Assembly (NCBI RefSeq): GCF_026126405.1
Contig: NZ_JAFMTQ010000007.1
Span: 101,418 to 165,417, forward strand
Direction of reading: 5' to 3'
From: Aureitalea sp. L0-47
Lineage (GTDB): Bacteria; Bacteroidota; Bacteroidia; Flavobacteriales; Flavobacteriaceae
DNA: 64,000 nt
This document shows, in pieces, positions 8,797 to 18,599 of this stretch. The translations under genes and the position numbers were made by a program. Within the stretch, counting starts at the first letter, position 1. Every line of letters starts with the position of its first letter. The notes under the pieces are model-generated. The model made no database searches. It saw only the letters and a program-made list of their open reading frames with translations, and had not been told where the DNA came from.

Positions 8797-9964
8797 GAAG
8801 AACATAATATTCGTGAGTATCTCCTGCGACCTGTACGGGTCGTCCAAGGTGTTACTCTCCCTTGTGCTTCATATGAATCAACAAAGTTCTCAATACAATC
8901 CTATCGTCTGTTTACCTCCTGAAAAAGGGCCGCTGCGTGAGAAATTACAGGAAGCGGGAATACAGATCATCGAAATGCCGGTGGTGAAACTGAAGCGCTC
9001 CATGCTGAAATCCTTCGGAATCTTCGCCTTAATGGGAGAATATTTTAAGGCTAAGCGAATCTTCAGAAGGGCCACCAGAGATATAACGGTAGATTGCGTC
9101 CACTCCAATACCCTGGCTACACTTTTCGGCCCCATCTATTGTAAGTTCAGAAAAACAAAACACATACTTCATGTTCATGAGATCATGGACAGTCCTAAGG
9201 CAGCCTCACATTTCTTTAAGATAGTATTGAAATACAGTGCAGATCGTATAGTGTATAATTCTGAAGCAACAGCGAAATTTTACAACGGCCTGTCACATTC
9301 ATTAAAAAGAAAGTCGCTAACTATTGTGAACGGAGTCGACCGCACAGGTGAAGCTATTTCAGAAGAGACAAGAAATTCTATTCGAAAGGAATTGTTCAAA
9401 GTACAGAACGAAGACATCGTGATGGGCTTGGTTGGCCGGATTAACCGTTTGAAGGGACACGAGATCACGCTGGATGTGTTTAGCGAGATCGCAAAGGAGT
9501 ATCCGCATCTGCAAGTTCGATTTGTGGGTTCGCCACCTCCCGGACAAGAGCACTTTTTGGTTAACTTACAAGACAAGATTCGGAGGATGGCCCTTGAAGA
9601 CCGAGTGAGAATTATCGGTTTCCAGGAAAATATTTTCCCATTGCTGGAATCTATGGATATTGCGGTGGTACCTTCAACGGAAGCGGAGTCTTTTGGTTTG
9701 GTGGTTGTGGAGGCCATGCTGGCGGGAAAGGCCGTGATAGGTTCGGATATTGGTGGAATAGCAACTATCATAGATCATAATAATACGGGATTGCTGTTCG
9801 ATCCTGAAAGTAAAGAATCGTACAAGGAGGCTATTAAGAAATTGCTTGATGATGTACAGCTAAAACAAAGACTGGAGGAAAGAGCACTTAGTGTAGCAGA
9901 GAGCGAATATACCACTGAAAGGATGTGTCGAAAGTTTATAGAAATGTATAATAATGAACTGTAA
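8786..9964 (+). CDS. Glycosyltransferase family 4 (GT-B)
   Basis: A GT-B glycosyltransferase of about 392 residues. The N-terminal half has the acceptor-side SCDLYGSSKVLLSL loop; the C-terminal half has GLVGRINRLKGHE and the donor-binding E-x7-E helix in PSTEAESFGLVVVEAMLAGKAV, characteristic of retaining GT4 enzymes. I place the start at ATG 8786 (protein begins MSAKKN), overlapping the preceding stop by 11 bases; a TTG 15 bases upstream is less likely. It adds a sugar to the lipid-linked repeat unit on the cytoplasmic face. It is followed by a polymerase-like gene at TAATG (one-base overlap). The donor sugar is unknown. Confidence 0.88.
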   Translation: MSAKKNIIFVSISCDLYGSSKVLLSLVLHMNQQSSQYNPIVCLPPEKGPLREKLQEAGIQIIEMPVVKLKRSMLKSFGIFALMGEYFKAKRIFRRATRDITVDCVHSNTLATLFGPIYCKFRKTKHILHVHEIMDSPKAASHFFKIVLKYSADRIVYNSEATAKFYNGLSHSLKRKSLTIVNGVDRTGEAISEETRNSIRKELFKVQNEDIVMGLVGRINRLKGHEITLDVFSEIAKEYPHLQVRFVGSPPPGQEHFLVNLQDKIRRMALEDRVRIIGFQENIFPLLESMDIAVVPSTEAESFGLVVVEAMLAGKAVIGSDIGGIATIIDHNNTGLLFDPESKESYKEAIKKLLDDVQLKQRLEERALSVAESEYTTERMCRKFIEMYNNEL

Positions 9965-11229
9965 TGGGGCAATGGATCTATAACATATGCCTGGTTTTAC
10001 TCATCTGGTCCCTTCAGAAGGCCAATATTGAGCTTTCCTTTGCTGTTGCTGCATTTGTTACAGTCATTTCTTTTAGAAGGATGCTTAGTAGTCGGGCTGC
10101 TTTGCTGATCCTTATCCTGTTTGTGCTGGTCATTATTGGTTCGATTTCGGTCTTCAATCCTGAGAACGACTATTATTATTTCATAAAAGATCTCATTTAT
10201 TACACCCGGCCAATACTGGTAATCACTGCGGGATACTTCCTTACCATGCGATTTAGAAGCAAAATGACCTTCTTGAACATCCTTGTGCTTATGGGATTCT
10301 ATTACGCCGTGATGCACTTACTGAGTTTTGTGATCTATTTCAACATTATACCGGGTCATACCAGTGGAATTCGGAATATTTTCGGGCGCTATAACCACGT
10401 GGAGACCGTGGCACTTTTCATAATCATCTGTGTTAAAGGCCTGCCCATTAAAAAAACACGATACAAGATATTTTACCAGGCCTTGGTTGCCTGCCTGGTG
10501 TTATCGTTCCTCTTGTATTTTTCCAGGACGATGATCATGGTCCTGGTACTGGGATCGCTGGCCTATTTCGGCTACCTGAAATTGAACAGGAGAGGGACTA
10601 TTGCACTTGTTGTAATGGCTATGATAGGTGCCGGGTTTGCCTTGTTTCTGAGCAACTACGATCCTAAGACGGAAAACCCGGGTGTAGTAGATAGTTTTCT
10701 TCTGAAAATTAAGAACTCAGTTGACGAAAGTTTTTCGGTAGGAAATATCAACGTTCAGGATCTGGACAGGCGGGCTTTGTGGAAACACTGGCGGGCGTAC
10801 GAAGCACTGAAGGTGTATGAAGAAGCCGATAAAGGCAAATATTGGCTGGTAGGGCAGGGATTTGGTTCTACTGTCGATATTGGTTTTGAAGCGCGGCTGG
10901 ATGGCGAACTAACCCAACACTTATCACTAACGCATAATGGCTTTGCGTATTTGTATATGAAGACCGGTGTACTGGGCCTCATCGTTTATTTGATAGCGGT
11001 GCTATACCTCTATACCTTCTCCTATACACCACGCCGGAGAACAATAGCAGATATTGGGAACAACATACTGGTAATGACCGCATTTTATATACTTATTACC
11101 ACTTTTGTAGTGACAGGACTTTTTAAGCCTTACGATATGGCAGCGTTACTTATCGGAGGGGCATTTGCATTTAAACAATTGGAATCAAGTGAAGATAGGG
11201 ATACTGGGAACCAGGGGCATACCGAATAA
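9964..11229 (+). CDS. O-antigen polymerase/ligase-like membrane protein (Wzy/WaaL type), copy 1
   Basis: A 421-residue inner-membrane protein with about 10-12 hydrophobic helices and one large periplasmic loop (roughly residues 225-325), the layout shared by Wzy polymerases and WaaL ligases. The loop contains GQGFGSTVDIG and, toward its end, LTHNGFAYLYMKTGVLG, matching the conserved histidine-containing HN-x-Y/F segment of the O-antigen ligase domain. It probably polymerises repeat units or ligates chains in the periplasm. It is translationally linked to the GT4 gene upstream and its 3' end overlaps the next gene by about 40 bases. It is one of three such proteins within 5 kb. Confidence 0.8.
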   Translation: MGQWIYNICLVLLIWSLQKANIELSFAVAAFVTVISFRRMLSSRAALLILILFVLVIIGSISVFNPENDYYYFIKDLIYYTRPILVITAGYFLTMRFRSKMTFLNILVLMGFYYAVMHLLSFVIYFNIIPGHTSGIRNIFGRYNHVETVALFIIICVKGLPIKKTRYKIFYQALVACLVLSFLLYFSRTMIMVLVLGSLAYFGYLKLNRRGTIALVVMAMIGAGFALFLSNYDPKTENPGVVDSFLLKIKNSVDESFSVGNINVQDLDRRALWKHWRAYEALKVYEEADKGKYWLVGQGFGSTVDIGFEARLDGELTQHLSLTHNGFAYLYMKTGVLGLIVYLIAVLYLYTFSYTPRRRTIADIGNNILVMTAFYILITTFVVTGLFKPYDMAALLIGGAFAFKQLESSEDRDTGNQGHTE

Positions 11230-12292
11230 TTACGGAGGATTTGAACAATTCGCAGAGTTCTTTTCGGTGTATTTGAAACAGAAAGGACATGATGTTTATG
11301 TCTATTCATCAAAGAACCATGAGTACCAGGAGAAGGAATACAAAGGGGTAAAACTGATTCATTGCAAGGACCCTGAAGATAAGATCGGTACAGTGGGTCA
11401 ATTCATCTACGATTTCTATTGTATACACGATGCCAGAAAACGAAATTTCGATGTCATTTTGCAATTGGGATATACCAGCAGCTCGATATGGAGACGATAT
11501 TTGCCGAAAAGATCCATGATAGTAACCAACATGGACGGACTGGAATGGAAACGGACGAAGTTTTCGAAAAAAGTTCAGAAGTTCTTGAAGTATGCAGAGT
11601 CGTTGGGCGTGAAGGGGAGTGATTACCTTATTGCAGACTCACTGGGAATCCAGGATTACCTGAAGGAGACCTATGATGCAGAATCCAGGTATATCCCATA
11701 TGGATCTACTGTATTTACAGATCCTGACAGCACAGCACTCTCTGAATACAATATTGACCCCTACAAATACCACATGCTCATTGCACGGATGGAGCCGGAA
11801 AACAGCATAGAAATGATATTGGACGGCTATGTTGAAAGCGGAACAGAGGAGCCCTTCCTTGTTGTTGGGAAGCACGATGTGAACAAGTTTGGCGCTTACC
11901 TCAAGGACAAGTTCAAAGCGTATCCCAATATTCGTTTTTTAGGTGGTATATACGACCTGGGGAAGTTGAACAACCTCCGATACTATTCAAAGTTATACTT
12001 CCATGGGCATACTGTGGGAGGCACAAACCCATCACTTCTTGAGGCCATGGGAAGTAATGCGCTGATCGTGGCTCATAACAATCGGTTCAACGCCACTATT
12101 TTGGAGCAGGACGGGCTTTATTTCAGGAGCAAAGAAGAAGTGGCGGGTGTGATAACAAAGGTGAAAAACAAAGAAGAATACTCCCACTTCCTCACCAATA
12201 ACACCAATAAAATAAAAGAGAAATTCAGCTGGGACCTGATAAATAAATCCTACCTGGATTATTTCGAAGAGAAGTTTGCAGAATTTAACTAA
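11189..12292 (+). CDS. DUF1972-type glycosyltransferase, probable rhamnosyltransferase
   Basis: The protein starts VKIGILGTRGIPNNYGGFE, the hallmark of the DUF1972 domain found at the N-terminus of bacterial rhamnosyltransferases, and has a GT4-like C-terminal half with GGIYDLGKLNNLRYYS and HTVGGTNPSLLEAMGS as the donor-binding region. I prefer GTG at 11189, giving about 367 residues and starting right at the family signature; a TTG 24 bases earlier is possible. Either start lies inside the end of the polymerase-like gene, so the two overlap by at least 41 bases. With rfbBACD in the same locus, dTDP-rhamnose is the likely donor; this is inference from family and context. Confidence 0.85.
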   Translation: MKIGILGTRGIPNNYGGFEQFAEFFSVYLKQKGHDVYVYSSKNHEYQEKEYKGVKLIHCKDPEDKIGTVGQFIYDFYCIHDARKRNFDVILQLGYTSSSIWRRYLPKRSMIVTNMDGLEWKRTKFSKKVQKFLKYAESLGVKGSDYLIADSLGIQDYLKETYDAESRYIPYGSTVFTDPDSTALSEYNIDPYKYHMLIARMEPENSIEMILDGYVESGTEEPFLVVGKHDVNKFGAYLKDKFKAYPNIRFLGGIYDLGKLNNLRYYSKLYFHGHTVGGTNPSLLEAMGSNALIVAHNNRFNATILEQDGLYFRSKEEVAGVITKVKNKEEYSHFLTNNTNKIKEKFSWDLINKSYLDYFEEKFAEFN

Positions 12293-13499
12293 TATATTCA
12301 ACTCACAACGGACCTTTGTAGTCCTGTTAGCGGCATTTTTAATCTCGATCCCGCTGCGCTATGGATTCAGCACCGCCATGCTTATTGTCCTGTTGGCAGC
12401 TTCTCTGGGCTCGGTGAGATATCACAAAATAAGATTTCGAAAGGCGTACGTCATCCCGGTTTTATTGTTCGTTCTTATGATTGTTTCCCTGTTATGGACA
12501 AATAATGTAGCGAATTCTATGAGGGGATTGGAGCGACAACTCGCACTGGTGCTAATACCCCTGGCTTTTGCGCTTATGCCTTCGATCACTGCTAGGTCGA
12601 GAAACAGCATTCTATATTTATTCGCCGTTGCAATTTCTGTAATGGCCGTTTTTCTCATTGCATTGGCGGCCATACATTTCTTCCAATTCCGAAACCTCAG
12701 CAGGTTTTTCTACCACGCACTGGTGTCGCCAATGGATCTGAATGCAATTTATGTTTCGGTTATGGTGTCGCTAAGCGGTTTGTTCCTGCTGTTCACCCAA
12801 CGCAAGAACTTAATCACGATAGGCCTATTACTGGTTCATGCAGTATTCCTGGTGTTGCTTTCTTCGAAAATAATAATAGTAACCACCGCCTTAATTACTA
12901 CCTATGGGATCATAAGATCGTTTAGTAAAAAGAAAATCATTGTAATGCTTTCAATTCTCGTGGTTGGAATATTGTTGTTGTTCTCTACTTCAAACCCGGT
13001 GCGGGATCGATTTGAAAGAGAGGTCAGCGTCTCCAACGTAAAGGAGGTGATGGAATGTGAAAGATTCAATAAGGTGTACGACTGGACCGGGACCACCATC
13101 CGTCTCTTCCAGGCCAGGATCTTTGTGGAAATGATGGACGAACATGACGCCTATCTTTCCGGATTCGGGATCAACAATTCAAAGGAGAAGATCATTGAGA
13201 AACAGAAATACTATAACCTATGGCAGGGCTATTACGAGTATAATTTTCACAACCAGTATATCCAGGCATTCGCCGAATTAGGAATTTTCGGATTGTTGTT
13301 CGTCATTTTATTACTCGGTGCGCTTCTCAAGGAATACATCAAAACAAGAGATATACTCGTATTGAGTTTCTTTCTTATTGCGGCGGTTATCTTTCTAACA
13401 GAGACGTATATTTGGAGACAGCGCGGACTATATCATTTTTTAATTCTATACTGTTTGTTAATTAATTCCGACACTCTAATTCAGAACCAAAAAAAATAG
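12276..13499 (+). CDS. O-antigen polymerase/ligase-like membrane protein, copy 2
   Basis: A 407-residue polytopic protein with about 10 hydrophobic helices and a large loop at roughly residues 245-330 holding YLSGFGINNSKE and NFHNQYIQAFAELGIFGLL, the conserved HN-x-Y-x8-G segment of the Wzy/WaaL family. The start TTG at 12276 overlaps the previous gene by 17 bases. It is only distantly similar to copy 1 and somewhat closer to copy 3 in loop layout (both have a conserved Cys and the HNQ motif), which hints at divergence from a common ancestor. Polymerase versus ligase cannot be decided from sequence alone. Confidence 0.78.
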   Translation: MQNLTNIFNSQRTFVVLLAAFLISIPLRYGFSTAMLIVLLAASLGSVRYHKIRFRKAYVIPVLLFVLMIVSLLWTNNVANSMRGLERQLALVLIPLAFALMPSITARSRNSILYLFAVAISVMAVFLIALAAIHFFQFRNLSRFFYHALVSPMDLNAIYVSVMVSLSGLFLLFTQRKNLITIGLLLVHAVFLVLLSSKIIIVTTALITTYGIIRSFSKKKIIVMLSILVVGILLLFSTSNPVRDRFEREVSVSNVKEVMECERFNKVYDWTGTTIRLFQARIFVEMMDEHDAYLSGFGINNSKEKIIEKQKYYNLWQGYYEYNFHNQYIQAFAELGIFGLLFVILLLGALLKEYIKTRDILVLSFFLIAAVIFLTETYIWRQRGLYHFLILYCLLINSDTLIQNQKK

Positions 13500-13624
13500 A
13501 GTCATTCTGTAAAGATGAGAACTTTTTTGGAGCAACCTCAGCTTCTTATCAGCATCATTTACAATAAAAGAGATACCTTTACTGCAACCAAATTATGCGG
13601 TTTTAATCTGGTGTTTATTCTGAA

Positions 13625-14848
13625 ATGAGAGTTCTACTACGAGCGATTTACCCTTATATCTATATGCTATTGTTTTTAACAATACCATTTGATAATTATG
13701 TAAGAGCTCTTCCGAACATATTATTGATTGCTCTACTGGCACTATTCCCCTTTGTATTAAATAGAAAGGATCTATTTAAAATACGCAAAGGACCTGCCAT
13801 TGTTTTTCTCCTGTTTCTATTATATCTCTTGTTGAATTCACTCTTTTTCGAGCGGATTGCAGAAGACATAGTAGTAATAAAGAAGATCGCATTGGCATTC
13901 GGACTGGCAATCCTCTACATACCTGTTGAAGACAGTCGGAAGATCGGTATGGCTATAATATTTTCGTCCCTTGCCGCCATTGTCTTTTCGGTGATAAAGA
14001 TCATTGTGATCATTAATATTTCTGAAGATATCGCGTTAGGATATTCCAGGGAAGTAATTGAAGCCCTCCTCATAGACCGACTCTACCTTGGATTGCTAAG
14101 TATCCTGAGTATTCTTGTCTCGGTCAGGTCTATGTCGAAAGAATATCATCCAAACAACCAGTATCACCTCATCAATATCATCGTAAACATCCTGTTCGTG
14201 TTCCTAATGGTGTCCAAGATTGCGATTATCATTTTGGCGGCAGTCTTCATTTTAAGAATGTTGTACAGCAGGTATAAATTGGCGAAGGTTTTAGCAATAG
14301 CGGTTTCGGGTATTTGCATTGCGGTTTTAGTGGTGGCATATTCAAACCTTAAACAAGACGGTAATGCTGCGGAAAATGGGGATCGCATGGAAAGTTCTTT
14401 CCTTCAGAACACCGTGACATGGGAGCTTAGGACTACTGTTTGGCGCTGCGCGACAGAAGTAGCGAATTCGGAAGGGTTACTACTGGATGGATTAGGGATA
14501 AAGAAGACCAAAGAACTACTCGTAGCATGTTATGATGAGACCATAGAAGGCAATTGGAAGCGAAATCGCTATATGGCAATGGAATACAATTCGCACAATC
14601 AATTCATGGATACGTATTTAAGCTTTGGCTTGTTCGCACTAATCCTCTTTATAGGATTTCTGGCAGTGACATTTTTGAAGAATATCAGGCACTATTTCTC
14701 CATGGCAATGTTGGTTGGAATGATTGGTTATCTTATGGTAGAGAATGTGTTCCATAGGCAAATAGGGGCTTATTATATCGGCTTCATGCTTATTGTGCTC
14801 TTATCCAGCAATTTTATCAATGGAAACAATGAGCAAAAGGAAGGCTAA
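13625..14848 (+). CDS. O-antigen polymerase/ligase-like membrane protein, copy 3
   Basis: A third 407-residue polytopic membrane protein with about 10-11 hydrophobic helices and a periplasmic loop around residues 245-320 that contains LLLDGLGIKKTKELL and EYNSHNQFMDTYLSFGLF, the SHNQF/Y motif of O-antigen ligase-domain proteins. It sits 125 bases after copy 2. Its ATG overlaps as ATGA the stop of a 37-codon open frame beginning at 13515. Three Wzy/WaaL-like proteins in one cluster suggests separate polymerase and ligase activities, or one that no longer works with this polymer. Confidence 0.78.
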   Translation: MRVLLRAIYPYIYMLLFLTIPFDNYVRALPNILLIALLALFPFVLNRKDLFKIRKGPAIVFLLFLLYLLLNSLFFERIAEDIVVIKKIALAFGLAILYIPVEDSRKIGMAIIFSSLAAIVFSVIKIIVIINISEDIALGYSREVIEALLIDRLYLGLLSILSILVSVRSMSKEYHPNNQYHLINIIVNILFVFLMVSKIAIIILAAVFILRMLYSRYKLAKVLAIAVSGICIAVLVVAYSNLKQDGNAAENGDRMESSFLQNTVTWELRTTVWRCATEVANSEGLLLDGLGIKKTKELLVACYDETIEGNWKRNRYMAMEYNSHNQFMDTYLSFGLFALILFIGFLAVTFLKNIRHYFSMAMLVGMIGYLMVENVFHRQIGAYYIGFMLIVLLSSNFINGNNEQKEG

Positions 14849-14863
14849 TATGAGGGCAAGTTG

Positions 14864-14871
14864 TATTTTTG
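14864..14871 (+). promoter_or_regulatory. -7 element (TATTTTTG) upstream of ugd
   Basis: TATTTTTG matches the Bacteroidota -7 consensus TAnnTTTG exactly and lies 56 bases before the ugd start in a 79-base gap, after a co-directional gene. No clear TTG is present at the -33 position, so it is a partial match. It could give ugd and the genes behind it their own transcription start. Confidence 0.4.
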
Positions 14872-14927
14872 CGCCTGTTTAGAAGGCCGAATAGGGCAAT
14901 AAACTAATAGTAAGATATTATTGATAT

Positions 14928-16241
14928 ATGAAAATAGCAGTTATTGGGACCGGATACGTTGGATTGGTTACAGGAACCTGCCTGGCGGAAACCGGTAATG
15001 AAGTTATCTGCGTTGATATAGACGAAGCTAAAGTTGAAAAGATGCGAGCAGGAGTGGTTCCTATTTACGAACCTCACCTGGATGTGCTTTTTGAAAGGAA
15101 TATCAAGGCCGGAAGATTGCGTTTCACCACCTCTTTAGACGAAGGCCTGGAACATGGGAATATCATTTTCCTGGCATTACCAACCCCGGAAGATGAAGAT
15201 GGTTCGGCAGATCTATCATATGTGCTGAATGTTTCGGAAGAAATTGGAAAGAAAATACGTTCGTATAAAGTAATTGTGGATAAAAGCACGGTTCCTGTAG
15301 GAACGGCGGACAAGGTTCGCGAGGTAATTTCAGAAAATACCGATATTGAATTCGATGTAGTGTCTAATCCTGAGTTTCTTCGGGAAGGATTCGCGGTGGA
15401 CGATTTTCTGAAACCCGAAAGAATCATTATTGGATCCAGTAGTGAAAAGGCATCCAAACTAATGGAAAAGCTGTACAAACCCTTTGTTCGGTCCGGGAAT
15501 CCGATTATTACTATGGATGAAAAATCGGCTGAACTCACAAAATACGCGGCCAACTCCTTCCTGGCGATGAAGATCACCTTTATGAACGAGATCGCGAATT
15601 ACTGTGAGAAAGTAGGTGCAGATGTGGACAAGGTACGTGTTGGAATTGGTACGGATTCGCGCATAGGCAAGCGGTTCCTCTTTCCGGGAATCGGCTACGG
15701 CGGATCTTGCTTTCCCAAGGATGTAAAGGCACTTATCCACGCTGGAGACAAGGCCGACTACGATTTTCAGATCCTCGATGCGGTGGTCCGACTAAATCAG
15801 CTTCAGAAGAAAATACTTATACCCAAGATTCAAAAGCATTTTCACAATGACCTGGGTGGAAAAAACATTGCCATTTGGGGACTTGCTTTTAAACCCGAAA
15901 CTGATGACATCAGGGAGGCGCCATCTATCACAGTTATGAATGAATTGCTCGCTATGGGCGCAAATCTTACGGTTTTCGATCCGGAAGCAATGCCAAATAT
16001 TGAAAAGAAATTCGGAGATCGCCTGAAGTATGCCGAAGGAATGTATGAGGCACTTAAAAATGCGGATGCATTGGTAATATGTACAGAATGGAGCATTTTC
16101 AGATCCCCTAGCTTTTCAAAGATGAAAACGTTGATGAAGGATAATGTGGTCTTCGATGGACGCAATATCTATTCAGTGGATGATATGGAGAACGAAGGAT
16201 TTAAATACGTTTCCATAGGTAGAAACCAATCAATTTCTTAG
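14928..16241 (+). CDS. ugd: UDP-glucose 6-dehydrogenase
   Basis: Oxidises UDP-glucose to UDP-glucuronate with two NAD. The Rossmann motif [17 protein letters not shown] is at residues 7-23; the catalytic cysteine lies in [10 protein letters not shown] near residue 262; [12 protein letters not shown] and [18 protein letters not shown] are family signatures. The length of 437 residues is normal. It is followed one base later by a UDP-glucuronate decarboxylase-like enzyme, so the two probably work in sequence to supply UDP-glucuronate and UDP-xylose for the polysaccharide. A -7-like element precedes it. Confidence 0.95.
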   Translation: MKIAVIGTGYVGLVTGTCLAETGNEVICVDIDEAKVEKMRAGVVPIYEPHLDVLFERNIKAGRLRFTTSLDEGLEHGNIIFLALPTPEDEDGSADLSYVLNVSEEIGKKIRSYKVIVDKSTVPVGTADKVREVISENTDIEFDVVSNPEFLREGFAVDDFLKPERIIIGSSSEKASKLMEKLYKPFVRSGNPIITMDEKSAELTKYAANSFLAMKITFMNEIANYCEKVGADVDKVRVGIGTDSRIGKRFLFPGIGYGGSCFPKDVKALIHAGDKADYDFQILDAVVRLNQLQKKILIPKIQKHFHNDLGGKNIAIWGLAFKPETDDIREAPSITVMNELLAMGANLTVFDPEAMPNIEKKFGDRLKYAEGMYEALKNADALVICTEWSIFRSPSFSKMKTLMKDNVVFDGRNIYSVDDMENEGFKYVSIGRNQSIS

Positions 16242-16242
16242 T

Positions 16243-17241
16243 ATGAAGGAGGGAAAGAAAAAAGTTCTAATTACCGGTGCAGCGGGATTTCTGGGCTCCC
16301 ATCTCTGTGACAAGTTTATCGCGGAAGGATATAAGGTTGTTGGAATGGATAACCTGATTACCGGTGACCTAAAGAATATTTCCCATCTATTCAAATTGGA
16401 GGATTTCGAGTTTTACCATCACGATGTTACCAAATTCGTACACGTTCCAGGAAGGGTGGATTATATCATGCATTTCGCATCGCCCGCGAGCCCGATAGAT
16501 TATCTTAAAATCCCTATTCAGACCTTAAAAGTTGGTTCGTTAGGAACGCACAACTTACTTGGCCTGGCGAAACAGAAAGAAGCCAGGATATTGATCGCAT
16601 CCACATCAGAAGTGTACGGTGATCCCCTGGTGCACCCTCAGAGTGAAGATTATTATGGAAATGTAAATACCATTGGACCACGGGGGGTGTATGACGAAGC
16701 CAAGCGATTCCAGGAATCCCTTACCATGGCTTATCATCGTTTTCACGGCCTTGAGACCCGCATAGCTCGTATTTTCAACACTTACGGACCACGAATGCGT
16801 CTAAACGACGGGCGAGTCATCCCGGCATTTATGGGCCAGGCACTCCGGGGTGAAGATCTAACGGTATTTGGAGATGGTTCTCAAACGAGGTCCTTCTGCT
16901 ATGTCGACGATCAAATAGAAGGACTGTATCGCTTACTGCTCAGTGATTATTCTCTTCCGGTGAACATTGGAAATCCGGACGAGATTTCCATACTGGATTT
17001 TGCTGAAGAGATGGTTGGGTTAACGGGATCAGAGCAGAAGATCATATACAAAGAACTTCCGAAGGACGATCCATTACAGCGTCAACCGGATATTTCCCTG
17101 GCAAAAGAAATTCTCGGATGGGAGCCTCAGGTGGACAGGAAAGTAGGAATGAAGAAAACGTTCGAATATTTCAAAGGACTCACCGAAGAGGAATTGTATA
17201 ATAGTGAACACAAAGATTTTTCAAAGCACAACAGGCTATAA
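16243..17241 (+). CDS. UDP-glucuronate decarboxylase-like SDR (UXS family)
   Basis: An extended short-chain dehydrogenase with [13 protein letters not shown] at residues 10-22, [10 protein letters not shown] and the catalytic GVYDEAKR (Tyr-x3-Lys). [35 protein letters not shown] and [15 protein letters not shown] are hallmarks of UDP-glucuronic acid decarboxylases, which make UDP-xylose. It has 332 residues, full length for the single-domain bacterial type. The start is one base after the ugd stop, giving an enzyme pair in pathway order. A UDP-4-keto or apiose-forming relative cannot be excluded, but the motifs favour UXS. Confidence 0.87.
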   Translation: MKEGKKKVLITGAAGFLGSHLCDKFIAEGYKVVGMDNLITGDLKNISHLFKLEDFEFYHHDVTKFVHVPGRVDYIMHFASPASPIDYLKIPIQTLKVGSLGTHNLLGLAKQKEARILIASTSEVYGDPLVHPQSEDYYGNVNTIGPRGVYDEAKRFQESLTMAYHRFHGLETRIARIFNTYGPRMRLNDGRVIPAFMGQALRGEDLTVFGDGSQTRSFCYVDDQIEGLYRLLLSDYSLPVNIGNPDEISILDFAEEMVGLTGSEQKIIYKELPKDDPLQRQPDISLAKEILGWEPQVDRKVGMKKTFEYFKGLTEEELYNSEHKDFSKHNRL

Positions 17242-17243
17242 GA

Positions 17244-18599
17244 ATGATTTATAGAACTGGAAGATATTCGGGGTATTTAAGGCCAATCTCATACTTGATC
17301 GATCTGGCCATTATCCATATTCTGGCCTATCATTTCTTTAGCGCCAGCTTCCACTTTATAAACTATATGGTATTTATCACCATAGGCTGGATTATCTTTT
17401 CGCTTCGTTCTCATTTTTACGAGATATATCGATTCACACGCCTGACCACAATTTTTTCATTGGTAGGAAAACAAGGGGTGCTATTTGCACTGCTGGTGTT
17501 TTCGTTCTTTGGATTCTACCGCGAATTGGAGGTGGATCCGGTTCAGATCTTCAGATATGTCCTGCTGGTGATCCTGTACATCGCTATTGTTAAAGTAGGG
17601 GTCTATTATTTACTAAAAAAATATCGCGTAATTCTTAGGGGGAACCTGAGAAGGGTAGTGATCGTAGGGCTAAACCAAAAGACAGATCAACTTCGAAAGT
17701 TCTTTGATGACAATCCGGAATACGGTTATAAACTCCTGAATATTTTTGATGTTAGCGGAGCTGAAAAAGTAAGTGTGGAAGAATGTGTTGAATACATTGA
17801 CACAAATAACATAGATGAGATCTATTCCTCTGTAGGTGAACTTAGCAACGAAGAACTTCAGAAACTTATCGATTACGCCGATAATAACCTTAAGATTCTT
17901 AAATTCCTTCCGGACAATAAAGAGATATACAGTAAGAAACTTGATTTTACTTACTACGGTTATCTTCCGATCCTGTCTATGCGGAAGATCCCTATTGAAG
18001 AACCATTCAATAAATTCGTTAAGCGAGGGTTCGATATTGCTTTGTCTCTCATTATCATTGTTGGAGTACTTTCATGGCTTACCCCATTACTCGGACTTAT
18101 CATCAAACTGGAATCCAAGGGCCCGATCTTTTTCAAGCAAAAACGAAACGGACTAGACTACAGGGAATTCTATTGTTATAAATTTCGTTCAATGCGTCCT
18201 AATCCTATGGCGCATTTGCATCAGGTTCAGAAGAACGACCCTCGTATTACCAGAATTGGTAGAGTAATAAGAAAGACAAGTGTGGATGAACTGCCTCAAT
18301 TCATTAACGTATTGAAAGGTGAAATGAGCGTGGTTGGCCCTAGGCCACATATGGTGAGTCACACCCATATGTATGCCGAACGAGTCGATAAATTCATGGT
18401 ACGGCACTTCGTGAAACCAGGGATCACTGGTTTGGCACAGGTAAGTGGTTACCGCGGTGAAGTGGAAGACCAGAACCATATCATCAACAGGGTGAAATAC
18501 GATATCTTTTACCTGGAGAACTGGTCTTTGTTCCTGGACATAAAGATCGTGTTTCAAACGGTTTACAATGCAATCAAAGGAGATAAAAAAGCCTACTAA
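17244..18599 (+). CDS. Polyprenyl glycosylphosphotransferase (initiating sugar transferase)
   Basis: Starts polysaccharide repeat-unit synthesis by moving a sugar-1-phosphate onto undecaprenyl phosphate in the inner membrane. The N-terminal third has four hydrophobic helices, then a Rossmann-like CoA-binding-type region, then the catalytic domain from about residue 250: KRGFDIALS with a membrane-embedded helix, KFRSMR, DELPQFINVLKGEMSVVGPRPH and PGITGLAQVSGYRGE. This is the WbaP/WcaJ (poly-HexNAc or hexose) architecture, 451 residues. It lies two bases after the UXS gene, and its 3' end overlaps the GT2 gene by 32 bases. Glucose is the common substrate of the class, but the sugar is not certain. 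Confidence 0.92.
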   Translation: MIYRTGRYSGYLRPISYLIDLAIIHILAYHFFSASFHFINYMVFITIGWIIFSLRSHFYEIYRFTRLTTIFSLVGKQGVLFALLVFSFFGFYRELEVDPVQIFRYVLLVILYIAIVKVGVYYLLKKYRVILRGNLRRVVIVGLNQKTDQLRKFFDDNPEYGYKLLNIFDVSGAEKVSVEECVEYIDTNNIDEIYSSVGELSNEELQKLIDYADNNLKILKFLPDNKEIYSKKLDFTYYGYLPILSMRKIPIEEPFNKFVKRGFDIALSLIIIVGVLSWLTPLLGLIIKLESKGPIFFKQKRNGLDYREFYCYKFRSMRPNPMAHLHQVQKNDPRITRIGRVIRKTSVDELPQFINVLKGEMSVVGPRPHMVSHTHMYAERVDKFMVRHFVKPGITGLAQVSGYRGEVEDQNHIINRVKYDIFYLENWSLFLDIKIVFQTVYNAIKGDKKAY

